Source: Micractinium sp. NFX-FRZ
Lineage: Eukaryota; Chlorophyta; Trebouxiophyceae; Chlorellales; Chlorellaceae
Direction of reading: 5' to 3'
Length of the DNA stretch: 64,000 nt
Assembly: GCA_029339195.1 (NCBI GenBank)
Contig: JAPTJF010000007.1
Span: 310,001-374,000, forward strand
The notes below the pieces were generated by a model, which saw nothing but the letters and a program-made list of their open reading frames with translations, made no database searches and was not told where the DNA came from. A program made the translations under genes and the position numbers. How positions within the stretch are numbered: the stretch's first letter is position 1; each line of letters opens with the position of its first letter. Positions 29,150 to 40,800 of the stretch are shown here, piece after piece.

Positions 29150-29386
29150 TTGAGTAAGTGCCGCTGCCGCCTGGCAGCTCGCCCGCCGCCTGCCGCTCGC
29201 GTGCGTGCTCCTCCTCCGACAGCCCAGCCGCCTGCCGCTGGCGTGCGCGCTCTTCCTCCGACAGGCCCGGGGCGGGGTGGTAGGAGCGGTAGTAAGAGAT
29301 CTCCCCAGGCCCTGTGGTGACTTGCAGGTCCTCGCCGGGCCGCCCGGGCAGGCGGGCGGTGGAGGTGTCGCCCTCAGCACCAAAGC
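29150..29386 (-). CDS. Possible internal exon, unknown gene
   Basis: An open stretch is bounded by a good acceptor (ccccag at 29387) and a good donor (TCA A|GTGAGC at 29150). It encodes GPGEISYYRSYHPAPG followed by a 14-residue tandem repeat GLSEEERARQRQAA / GLSEEEHARERQAA. I could not find convincing partner exons between 28.4 and 30.0 kb, nor a family. The rest of 28.43-29.99 kb shows nothing supported. Confidence 0.35.
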
Positions 29387-29997
29387 CTGGGGGCAGCAGG
29401 AGAGCAGGGCGGCGGTGGGCGGGGGCGAGGGCAGGTTTGGTGATTCCCACACGGGATTCTACTGTGTCCGGCTGCCCAGTGATATCATGAGCCGCCAGCA
29501 GGCGTGTGTGGTCCACGCCAGTGCTGAAGGCCCCGTCCAAGGCACCCCTGCTGCCCTCAGCTCCCCGACCCATTACGCCTTGCGCCTCCCTGCACACCCC
29601 CAGGCCGCATTGCCTTTCGTGCCTGTGTCGCTCATGGCAGCCTTGGACTTGAGGCAGCTCACAGTTCGGCCTGTCAAACAACAACAAATAATGGTGCTGA
29701 CAAGGCACGCCCTGTCATGTGAGCAGGGCGGCGCTGGGCAAGAAAGAGGGTGGAAGAAAGAGGCTGGAGAAGATCGGTTGGTTGTGTTTCAAATAGTGGT
29801 GATGCGGCGAAGTGTTGTTTTAATACATGTAGTGGTGAGCTGCTTGGCGGGCTTCCAAGCAAGGGGAGTGAAGATTGCTGGATAGAAATAGTGTCTCCCC
29901 ACGGGGGCTACACATGCCCCGACGCGTGCCTCGGGCCCCCTGGCGGCGTTCAGACCGCTGCCTCTCTGCTGCCTGTTCTCATGCTGCTCAGGCTGCG

Positions 29998-32900
29998 TCA
30001 GCGCCCGGCCCCATGGGTGGCGTGCGTCAGCGCTGCGACCGCCGCGGTGCGCCATCTGTGCACGATGCCGTGTGCTGCCTCGGAGACCTGCACATCACGG
30101 TGGTTCCGCAGCTGCGCCACCGCACCGGCAATGCCGCTCGCCTCCAGCAGGGACAGGCTGACCTGCGGGAGGGGAGAGGGAGCGGCAGCGGGGCGGGAGC
30201 CCAAGGGGCAGAGAGACATGATAGGACATGGGTGTGGAGAAGGGATAGGAGGTGATGAACAGCCGTCGGGGCATACTACCAGTAGGCAGCTGGGCCTCGG
30301 AGCTCAACAGCATTCTATCCTGACACGTATCCCAGGCAGTACCCCGCCCTGCTCCCGAACCAAGTTGAGCCTGGAACCGCAGAGGCAGCCCTACTGGGTG
30401 CAAATCTTCCTAATCGGTTGAGTCCTCACCTGTGCATGTGACAGCTCCCTCAGTATGCGCAGCGCCTCTGCCGTGGGGCACCAGCGCCATCCGCCGACGG
30501 GCACGTCGTCGTCGCTCCGGGGCAGCGGCGGGGGCACGTCGCTGCATGGGCCGAGGTGGAGAGGGCAGGACTGTGGTCAGGGCGGGAAAAGCAGGCGCGC
30601 TTCAAGACAGCACAGCAGCGGCGGGGGCAGCCGTGCGCTGCAGACATTGCGTCCACCGTTATTAGACAAGGAATGCCTGTTGGGTGCCACCCAGCGGGCA
30701 CCCTCACCTGATGTGGCTGCTCAGCTTCTCGGCGTACTGGGCAAACAGCTGCTGGGCGGGGGTGCTGGGCAAGTCGGCAACAAAGTTGAGGAGCTGGGGG
30801 TAGGCCCCAAACACATTCTGCGGGGTCGATCGAGAGAAAGACAGAGTTGTGCTTGGAAAGAAGACGGGGGAGTGAGGGGCAGATGTAGGGCAAGGGGACA
30901 CGGGCGGTGTTAACAAGGGAGACAGGGAGGCGGGCAGAGAGCAGGGGGAGCACACAAGCAGGTGTCGAGGCTCAGAGGGCAGCAGCTACAGTACTGGGCA
31001 ACACTGCAGAGGGTCCCTCCGAATCCATGCACCAGGCACTGGTCAGAGAGGAGCACCATGCCAGGTCAGCGGCTCACTATCACACCCTGCCTGCCTCCCG
31101 CCCACCTGTACATCTGCCGTGATGGGCTTGGTGCCGCCCACCAGCTGCCGCTGCACTCCTTCGCCTCCACTGCCCTCGCCCGCCTGGCTGCCACCGTGGC
31201 TGCCGCTGCCGCCGTGCTCACCCTGCAGCAGCTGCGCCCGAAGCTCCTCCGGTGTGAGGACGTGTGGGGTGGGGGGCAGCTGCCAGGTGTCGCTCTCTCC
31301 CAATCCGGCCTTGTGGCCCGAGGGCGAGGGCAGCAGCAGGGAGAAGGTTCGGTGGGCGCCGACGGTGCCGCCGGGCCGGATGAGCGAGGGCGGCGAGCAG
31401 ATGGCCAGGGGGCAGTCGTCGGTGCCGTGGGTAGTGAGGCCGCAGGTGGCGCAGCGCAGTGAAAGCGACTTGCGCGGCAGCGAGACGGGTGGCGGCGGGG
31501 GCGGCAGCGAGGCGGATGGCCCGCTGCTGGCGTCGGGTTCAGATGCTTCTGCCGACACCTGCGCGCCCTCTAGGCTCCCGCCGGCACGTGCCAGTAGCTG
31601 CGTGCTCTGCATTGGCCGCACCTTGCCGGCCAGGGAGGCGGCATAGGCGCTGCCCAGTGCGCCAGGTTGCGTGCCAGCAGCACGGGCGGCTGCCGCACGC
31701 GCCGCCGCCGCCGCCGCTGGCCCGCCCGGTGCGCCTGCCAGTTGTGCAGCTGACGCTGGCTGGCCGCGCTCCTGCTGGGTGGCTGCCCGGATGCGCTCCA
31801 GAATGCGGCTGCCCAGCTCTTCTTCCCTGAGGGGCCGTGCCAGCCGCACTTGCTCGGGCTCCAGGGTAGCTGCAGGCAGGACAGGCAGTGGGCCGCCAGT
31901 GAGGCAAAGCAGTTGCCGCATCAAGGTGCCAAAGCAGGGGCAAGCCGAAGGACGGCTGCTTGAGCGTAGCACAGAGGGGATGTGCAGCGAGTTGACCGTC
32001 GTGCTATGGACAGGCAAGTTGGCTGCAAAGGGTGGCGCAGTGTGCCGCCCCCACCCCTCGTGCGCTCACTGTTGGCGGGGCGGGACAGGATGTGGGCGCA
32101 CCAGGCCATCACCTCCCGGGAGTTCTCAAACGCAAAGCCTCCTGCAGGAAGGCAGGCAGTTGCTGGGGCGGAAGGGTGAGTGAGTGAGGCAGAGCTGAGC
32201 TGCGGGAGACGGGGGGCGGGAGACGAAAGGACACTGCCTGCCCAGAAGCAGCCTACCCCACACCAAATCTCTCACACATGCAGCCAGGTGTGCCCTTGAC
32301 GTCGCCCAGCCAATATCAAGCAGCCCTCACCCATGTCCTCCTCTGCAAAGTACTTGTAGCGCCGGTCCTTGCGGGGGGAGTCCACGCCCGTCACCTGGGG
32401 GGAAGGGGGGAGCGGGCGGCAGGGTCAGGCGGCAGGTGGGGCGGATGCAGGGGGGGGAGGCGGGGCATACATTAGGGCAGGGAATGGCAGGCCGAGGACA
32501 GGGCACAGCAGGGTTGAGGGGCAGCCAAGAGAGTGGTGGGTGATGTGCAGGAGGAAGCAGGATTTGGCGTCTGTCCTGCTGTGGGCAAATTAATCTGCCA
32601 AACTGTACATCCATGCCTAGCCACGCCCCACAGCCGCCACACCCGACTCACCACCAGCTTCTCCTGCCCGCCAGCGCCCGCAGGCAGCAGCCAGAAGCGC
32701 TTGAAGTGGCGGCCATCCGCCAGGCGCCCGCTCTCCTCCCTGCAGGTCAGCAAGGCGCAAGGGCACATTCCCCAGTCAGACGGCACCTAAAACTCCAAAA
32801 CCAGAAGCAGGCTCCCATTTCGCCTGGGATGAAGCTCGCACAACTGGCAGTTGCCTGCAGGGGTTGCCTCCCCGCTCTCAGTGCGCAGGACCACCCCCAC

Positions 32901-34547
32901 CAGGCCCACCTGACGCCGCGCCAGCTGCCGGTGAGGGCGCCTGCCGAGGGGCGGGACCAAACCGGCTCCTCGGGGTTGAGCAGCCGCCGGCGCTCCTCGG
33001 CAGACAGGTCGGGCAGGCTGCAGGGGGGAGGGCGGGGGGCGGGGAGACGGGGAGGCACTCAGTCACGCACACCGGGGTGCGGGTGTCGGGAGAGCTGGGC
33101 AGCGGCAGCAAGGAGTCAGCAGTTCAGTTGAACGACATACAGCATCGCGAAGCCGGATTTCGAGTGTCCAACAAAGACGCCCACCGTCAGCACCTGCCAC
33201 CTGGCCTCCAAAGGCGTCAGAACGGCACCTGCTCCGCCCCGCACCTGAGTGAGTCTGCGTCCGCAACGGTGGTGCAGCCAAAGCCGGCCAGCCAGGCCTG
33301 CACCTCGCCGCGGTTGGTGCAGCGCAGGGGCGGCACCCGCGGGTGGAGCTCCAAAAAGGCGGGGGTGGCGGTGTAGGTGAAGTGGCCGCTCATGCGGGCG
33401 TCGGTGCCCTGCACAGGAGGAAGCCTTGGTGTTTCATTGCAGACAGTACTCGTGTGGAGCGCAGGGGTGGCGAGAGAACATGCAAGCTACAGACTTGCAG
33501 CGCTCACACACCAGCGCTTTGGATGGCCAGGTTGCCAAGCGTCCTGACTCAGGACCAAACGCCAGACCAGAACCCCTGTGCCCCCTCACCACCACCGCCA
33601 GCAGGCTCTCCCCCTGCTCGTCCTGCAGCCAGAAGGCGGCGTGGTTGGCCCTGCCATTGCCGCTCAGCTTCTGCACCGCGTAAGACACAAAGCGGCGGCC
33701 GCCTGCGCCCAGCGCTGCCTCCCCCGCTGGCTGCTGGGCCGGCGGCAGAGGCGCACGTGGCGGCAGGGGCTGCCGGGCAGACGGGGTGCGCTGCAGTGAG
33801 GCTGCCGCAGATCTGCAGTCAAGCGGGCAGGCGGCACAGGGCACCAGCGTGTTGGTAGCCAGGCGTTGAGTGTGTTTGCCAGATGGCATGCATCCTGGCT
33901 AACACTGAACTCCCCTCTGTGCCCCGGCCTGTCCCATGACCCCGCCCATGGCGTGCCTGCTGTGCGAGGGCGTGAGGGTGTCAGTTGAGCTGGTGGGAGA
34001 GAAGGAGTCGTCCTCCTCTTCCTCCTCTTCTGACAGCTGCCGTGCCCGTGCCGGCGGCGCCAGCGCCAGCGGCCGTGCGCGCTTGGCTGCTGCCGCCGCC
34101 GCCGCTTGTGAGGCGTCGGGGTAGGCCCCCTCAGCGGCACCTGCTGGGCGCTTCACGCCGCCGCCGCCGGGGGTGACTGTGCCGGCGCCGACGCGAGCCG
34201 CCTTGCGCGCCTCGGCCTCCTGCAGCCCCACCAGGCTGGAAGGCCGCCCCGCCTTCTGCCACCTCTGGCCACATCTGTGGGAAAGACAGGTTGGCAGGTG
34301 GGAGGGGAGCGCAGTCAGGGGCAGTATGCACTTGACGCTCTGCACCGGGGGCGTCGGTGGGCGGGTAGGCGGCACACCAGGGGCAGCGGCGGCACGCAGG
34401 CCCTTGCCTGTTGCACAGGTTGGCGCTGCCCCCTGGCACATCCCATCCCCTCCGCCATGAGCCGCTGGTGCTGGAGATTCCGCAGGCTGCGCAGCAAACG
34501 GATGTGCTGGTTCCCGAGACGTAGACGATCGAGGGTGGCTCCATCAT
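29998..34547 (-). CDS. GATA-like finger + duplicated domain + TFIIS-N domain protein
   Basis: Likely a nuclear transcription or chromatin protein. Exons: 34547-34408, 34274 to about 33930 (donor unresolved), 33790-33590, 33408-33245, 33017-32910, 32739-32652, 32394-32331, 32141-32070, 31869-31106, 30817-30708, 30541-30430, 30162-29998. Order: GATA-like finger (CAAC...SWRRGW...LCNR, then CGQRWQKAG after the first intron); Glu/Asp and Ala linker; domain D1 (HAAFWL...LLAVVVGTDARMSGHFTYT...RGEVQAWLAGF); domain D2 (FKRFWLLPAG...KLVVVTGVDSPRKDRRYKYF...SREVMAWCAHIL); a zinc-knuckle-like CATCGLTTHGTDDCP; long Gly/Ala/Ser linker; C-terminal TFIIS N-terminal domain (ALRILRELSHAQVSLSLLEA ... AVAQLRNHRDVQVSEAAHGIVHRW). 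Finger spacing is C-x2-C-x22-C-x2-C, a little longer than classical GATA. Intron 1 starts GCAAGG. An alternative ATG is at 34544. Confidence 0.8.
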
Positions 34548-34820
34548 GATCACAAACACACTCTACATCGATACCACGCACATCAAGGGATTGGGCGGCG
34601 GCAACGAGGGTGCACAGCGGTGCCTCGAGCAATCGTCCGAGGTGGCGGCAGCAGCAGGCAAAGCAGCTGGGAGTGGCGAAGGCGATTCAGCCTAGCGAGG
34701 CGCGCAAGGCGATATTTCGGTGCGCCAAAGCGCCTGGTCAGGCGCGGCGCGTCATTCGGAGCTTAGGCAGGAGTTGAAGCCTGCGTGGGACGGCTGGCCG
34801 CTCTACAGCTCTTTGATAGC
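34548..34820. promoter_or_regulatory. Divergent promoter, GATA/TFIIS-N gene and TACC-like gene
   Basis: Only 273 bp lie between two start codons on opposite strands. Both promoters must share it or extend into the first exons. No specific motif is claimed. Confidence 0.5.
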
Positions 34821-37800
34821 ATGGAGGGCGACCAGGAGAACGTCGCAGACGACTTTGTCAGCGCAGGTGCGCCCCGCCACAGCGTTGTTAGCTTTGGAGC
34901 GGCGGCGGCGCCGGGGCGACAGCTGCGGGCTGTCGGGCCACCCTTTCAGCGTGGCAGCTGCACAGGGCGCTGCTGGCGTTCACAGAGATGCATCGGGCGT
35001 TCCATAAAGGCCGCCGGAAGCCTGTGCCCGTGCATTCCTACTTATGCGGGGCGTCCCCCACTGCCAGGCGCCGCCCAGCCTCGCTGCCGCCCGCAGTCTG
35101 TTCAAAACCTGTACTCTCCAGCTGCTCCCTGACAGCTCCTCCCTCCACCCGCCATTTCCTAACCACATGCCGCAGCCGACTTCTTCCGCCAGCAGCAAGC
35201 ACCCGCATGGAGTGGCAAGGCGGAGGAGGCGGTGCCGCGGCGTCCGCCCCGCGAGTCGCTCCTGGTGGTGGCGCGCAACTCGCAAGTGAAGAACAAGATC
35301 AGCGCGTTTGACCGACATGGAGGCCCTGTCGCCGGCATTGCCCCGCCTGCTTCGTCAGGCGGCTTTGGGCGCCCCACACCTGCTGCCAACACCAGCAGCA
35401 GCGCCGGCTCGAGCAGCGGGTTTGTGCGGCCGGCGCCGCCCCGCAGGGTGGGTGTTGCGCCATCGCTGGGAGCGATTGCCGAGGAGGTGGTGGGTGCTGC
35501 ACCAGCACGGCGGCATGCAGCCGTGGTCAGCACCGCCACCGCAGGCATGTCAGCTGCTCCGCCCCGGCGCCATGCAGCGGCAGAGGTGACCACTGCCGCA
35601 GCAGCGCAAGCGCCAGCTCCCCAGCCGCAGGCGGTGGGGCCGTCACCAGGCACCAAGCAGCAGGTGGTGGAGAAGCGGCACGAGGCGCGCTTCCCCTCCA
35701 TCATGTTTCACCCGCAGCCGGCAGCACCCAACGGCGCCCGCAGGGGCAGCATGGACCCTCCTGCCCGCCGCGCCAGCGTGGAACCTCCCCCTCGCCGTGC
35801 CAGCATGGACCAGCCAGTGGAGCGGGGTCCACGACCCCTGCCGTCAGTGCTAGCGCCAGCACATGCCTCGCAGGCCGAACAACAGCAGCAGCTTGCCGCC
35901 GCGGCGGCAGCGGCAGCCACGCTTCAGCAGCAGCAGCAGCAGCAGCGCTCGCAACCAGTGCCGGCACAGGCGCTGGCCGCCAAGCTGGCGGCTGAGGCTG
36001 CAGCGGCCGTTAGGGCAGCTGAGTCGGAGGATGAGGAGGCGCAGTTTGTGGATGCTGGCAGCAGTGGCGGCAGCGGGGGTCTGTCACTTGAGGGTAGCGC
36101 AGGTGAGGGGAGGTTTGGGCCGCCATGCAGTGTTGCACTGCAGGCAAGAGCTGCCCTGCAGTTTCGGGAGGCGTTGTTTTGCCAATCATGCATGCTTGGT
36201 GCTCACTGGCTTGCTCCTGTACTGCCTGTGTTGGCCCAATGCTTGATGTGACTCCCACATTGCATCCTCGTCTTCTACCCTGCCCTCCCCCCTGGCAGCG
36301 TGGACTGACGCCGATCAGCACAGCCCGCTGCGCAACCATCCAGAGGCACCTCCGGCCGCTGCACCCCAGCCCGTGGTGGAACAGCCCCACCAGGGCAGTG
36401 CCGCCGGCCACCTGGTGATCCAGGAGGACGACGCCGCCAGTGTAGCCAGCGACGCCAGCACAGTGGTCCACGATCATTCCCAGGACCAGCTGTGGCCAGC
36501 TGAGCAGGAGCTGGACGGCTTTGATGGCGTGCAGGAGGTGCAGCATGAGCAAGCAGAAGCAGAAGTGCCGGCGATTGAGGTGGCTGTGGCAGTGCCAGGG
36601 GCGTGTGCTGCTGCAGGCGAAGAGGCGGCAGCGCCTGCAGAGCTTCCTGACGTTGCAGGTGAATGAGCGACAAGACAAGGGGGCATTGGTGACATGGCGC
36701 CTGCAGGGGTGGCCAGGTGCCTGCTGCGCTTCCTGCCGCTGCCCTGTCCATGCGAGTCCCAGCGAGGTGCATCAATACGCATTCTGATGCTTCCTAACAT
36801 TGCACCGCCCTCTTGCCCCCCTGCAGAGGCACCCGGCCCAGTCCCCCGCGAGTCACTGCTGCTGCAAATGGCAGAACAGGAGGCCGAACACCGTGCAGCT
36901 CTGACCCCGCTGCCAGCGCTCGGCGTCGCGGGCGAGCTGTTCCAGTCCGCCAGCAAGCTGCTGCCAGCGCTGGAGGGCGGGCTGGCCAATGGCTTTGAGG
37001 GAGCTGCCGCCTACCGTGCCAGCCTGTCACCAGGTGTCTCCGCCGCCGGGCGGCGCAGCAGCCTGATTGGCGGCCTGCAGCAAGCGGCAGAAGCCGCCGA
37101 GTTGGCCCTGGCTGTGGAGGCGGCGGAGGCCAGCCAGCGAGTCAGCCTGGGTGCGGGCATTGCCGAGGTTGCATCGCCGGCTGCTGCACAGGGCGCTGGC
37201 AGTGCAGGGCTGCAGCAGGAGCACCTGCAGGCAGACCACCTGGCAGAGGCAGCAGCCGACTCCCCTGCTCCCAACAACGCCGTTGCTGGCACCGACCCTG
37301 CTGAGGCGGCGCTGGAGCAGGCAGAGGGGCTCATTGCACCCACAGCAGAGGTGTCAGCTGCCAGCAGCTCTGGCGGCTGTGGCGCTGCCAGCGCAGCGCC
37401 AGCGCTGCACGGAGAGGTCAGCAGGCTCAGCATGGCCTCCTCTACCGCCACTGTCGCGCCCTCCCTCAACATCGAGTACTCGGAGGCCAGCCTGCGCTAC
37501 TCAAGTGAGTCCGTGGCCGGGGCAGGGTGTTTGCTGGGGAGTTTCCGGATGACCAAGCAGGGCTGGCGAAGGGTGTGGTGTGCACAGCTACAAGCTTGCT
37601 GCCTGTCGCTGAACTACTGTGCTGGGCTTCCACGGCTTTACCGGTGAGCAGCTCTGCATGGTGCAGGCTCTGCCTTCTCAGGCTGTTGCATGGCAGTGTT
37701 GAAAAGCATGTCCCCCTGTCTGGCTCCTTGTGTCCTGCAGTGGAGCATGCCCCCCACTCGCCCCGCTCTCACGCCTCTCAGGAGCTGCCGCCTGCGGTGG

Positions 37801-40800
37801 CTGCTCCTGAGCAGCCGCTCGATGCGGCTGCCACACCGCAGCAGCATCAGCTCAGCATGCTGCAGGGTGCAGCCGCCAGCCCGCCTGCTGTTCCCGCCAA
37901 CACCCCTGCCTCGCCAGCACTGTCGGGCTTTGCTGCCGCAGCTATCGCGCTGCAGGGAGCGGAGGAGCAGCGCAGCCGCCCAGTGGCTGCCACAGCTGTC
38001 GCGCATGCGATCGAGCAGGCGGCAGCTGAGGAGGCAGAGCGCCGTGCCAGCCTGGCTTCCGTTGGCATCCCGGCAGCACGCTCAGAGGAGGCGGAGCGCC
38101 GCACTAGCCTGGCCGCTGTTGGTCTGCCAGCAGCAAGCTCAGAGGAGGTCTGCACAGCAGAGGCGCCTGCCCTGGCTGTGCCTGCCAACGCACCAGAGCA
38201 GGCGCCGGTGGGCGGTGTGCCCGCTTCGCCCGTGCCGCCCACCCCCTATGCGGCCACTGAGTTTGATGGAGATGATGTGGTGATGATGGACATTGGTGAG
38301 CCTGCTGCTCTCCTGCCAACTACAACAAGCTACAATTCTGATGCTGCGGCTTGTTGAACTGCTGCTGTACTGCTGCCTGTGGTCCGCATGCCCGCATGTC
38401 TGAGCGCGGCCAGCAGGATAGCTGGCATTCTGCCAACTCCTGCCCTGCAATCACTTGGCCGCGCTGGGTCCTGGCCCCCAGCTGCACTGCCTGAGCTCTC
38501 ACGTTGCCCGCCTCCACTCGGCCTTCCCGCACATGCAGACTCCACCCCGATGCCGACCACCGGCCGTCGCCCACCCCCGCGCACCAGCCGGTTTCAAGTG
38601 GAGGCTGCGGCTGCCGCCTGCAACCTGGCGGCACTCTCTGAGACACCTGCCGCGGCCAGCGACGCCCAGGCTTCGGCCTACGCGCAGCGGGAGCTGGATG
38701 CGGCAACGCACGCCCAGGCAGAGGTGCAGCATGCGCTGGCGGCAGCGGTTGCTGCCGTGGCGGTGGCGGCAAGCGCTGGAGAGGCGGCAGAAGAGGCAGC
38801 TGTCGATGTGTCGGAGGCAGCAGCGGCTTTGGCTGACACCTACGAACCCAGCATGGCTGCGGAGCAGGAGTCCCTGGAAACGGGAGAGGAGGAGCCACCA
38901 GCAGCGCCAGCAGCGGAGGAGGCGGCTGCTGCCAGCATCCCGGCTGCAGCGGGCATGCCTGATCAGGCTTCCCCCCAGCAGCCAGATGCGCTGCCGAACA
39001 CCAGCAGCTTCAGCCTGTCCGAGCTCCCCCCCGCAGAGGCAGCTGCCCGCAGGGGCCGCGCTGCTCGCCTCAGCATGCCAGCTTGCGGCATGGCAGGCGC
39101 AGCGGAGCACGGCGCCAGGCGCAGCCGCCTCAGCCTGCCCTCCAGCGGGCCCTGGGCCGCCGCTTCTGAGGAGTTGTTTGCATTCGAGCGCCGGCCCCGG
39201 CTGTCCATGTCCCCAGTGGTGGCACCGCCCATTGCCCCGCTACCCACCAGCTATGGGGAGCAGCACCATGAAGCAGATGGGCAGCAACAGCAGCTCCCAG
39301 CCGAGCAGCAGCAGGCGGAGGAGCAGGCAGCGGAGCAGCCAGCAGAGCACCAGGCGGCTGAGGAGGCAGAGGAGCAGCCAGCAGAGCAGCCAGCAGAGCA
39401 CCAGCCAGCGGAGCACCCGCCAGCACAGCAGCCAGCGGAGCACCCGCCAGCAGAGCACCCGCCAGCAGAGCAGCCAACGGAGCAGCCAACGGAGCAGCAT
39501 GCAGCGCAGCCTGAGCCGGCTGCAAATTGTGAGGAGGAGGACTGCCCAGAGGAAGCGGCGGCTGAAGCGCCCTTCACACTGCGCAGTCGACTGGTTGCAG
39601 AGGACGACGAAGTGGCAGCAGAGGCGGTGCCAGCGGCTGTCGAAATGGAGGCGCCGCCTGCACATATGGAGTCGGATGCCCAGCTGTCGCCAGCTGGCCA
39701 GCAAGCCAGCACGGCACCAGCTGTGGAGGCGCACGCAGACGAGCTGGCGGCGCAGCTAGTTGCGGCCCAGGCGGTGGGACAGCCGCAAATGGGAGAGCAG
39801 CTGGTGGCAGACGCGGCATCGCCTGTGCATGCAAGCCAGCTGCGGCAGCAGCCCGGAGATCACGAGGCCCTGACAGCGGCGGCCTTTGCACCCAAGCCCA
39901 GGCTGTCCATGTCGACCACTGTGAGCACCGGCAGCCAGCGGCGTCTGAGCGGCCAGGCAGCCAGCCATGAGCCGGTGCAGGAAGATGAAGAGGCGGCAGC
40001 CTTTGCACCCAGGCCCAGACTGTCCATGTCGCCCGCTGTGAGCACTGGCAGCCAGCGGCGTCTGAGCGGCCAGGCGGGCAGCCAGCTGCAGCAGGGCGAT
40101 GTGGAGGCAGCAGGGGCATTTGCCTCCCAGCCAATTAGCGTCGTGTCGCCTGCCGTCAGCAGCGGCAGCCAGGCACAGAGCCACATGAGCGGCCGGGCAG
40201 CAAGCCAGCAGCAGCAGCAGGAGGATGAGGAGGCTCTGGCAGCAGCGGCTTTTGCAGCCAAGCCCAAGATCGCCGTGTCACCGGCCGTCAGCAGCGGCAG
40301 CCAGAGCCAGAGCCACATGGGTGGCGGCCACTCGCCGGTCGACAGCAAGCCCGGCAAGCCCGACGTCACCTACGGCACAGCTGCCGCAGCTGCCGCCTCC
40401 CTGCTCAAACGCCAGCAGCAGGCGCAGCACAGCGGGGAGTCAGCCTCCCCGGCAGCGTCGGTGTGCCAGGAGCAGCAGCAGGAGCAGGAGGGCCAGTGGC
40501 ACGACTCTCCAACCATGAGCAGCAACCCTCTGGCGGGTGCGGGCGGCACTCCGGTGCCCAGCAACTGGCGGTTCAGCCACTCTCCGGCGCCGAGGTGAGG
40601 CACCGTGGGGTGTGCGGCATGAGGGGGATTGTGGGAATATACGCTTGAATGGCGGCAAGTGTGCTGAAATGACCGTTGCTGCTGGCTGCACGGCGCCTGC
40701 GCGCTGTTGTTGAATGTTTGTCCCGTGCCCATCATCCACTTGGTCCGCGTGCAGCGGCATGTCAGCGGGGGCGTTCAGCAACAACCCCATGTTTGCTGGC

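Noticed and set aside
38455..39759. A 434-codon open frame overlapping the large TACC-like exon
   Set aside because: Out of frame with an exon joined in phase on both sides; Arg/Gln-rich shadow of repetitive coding sequence.
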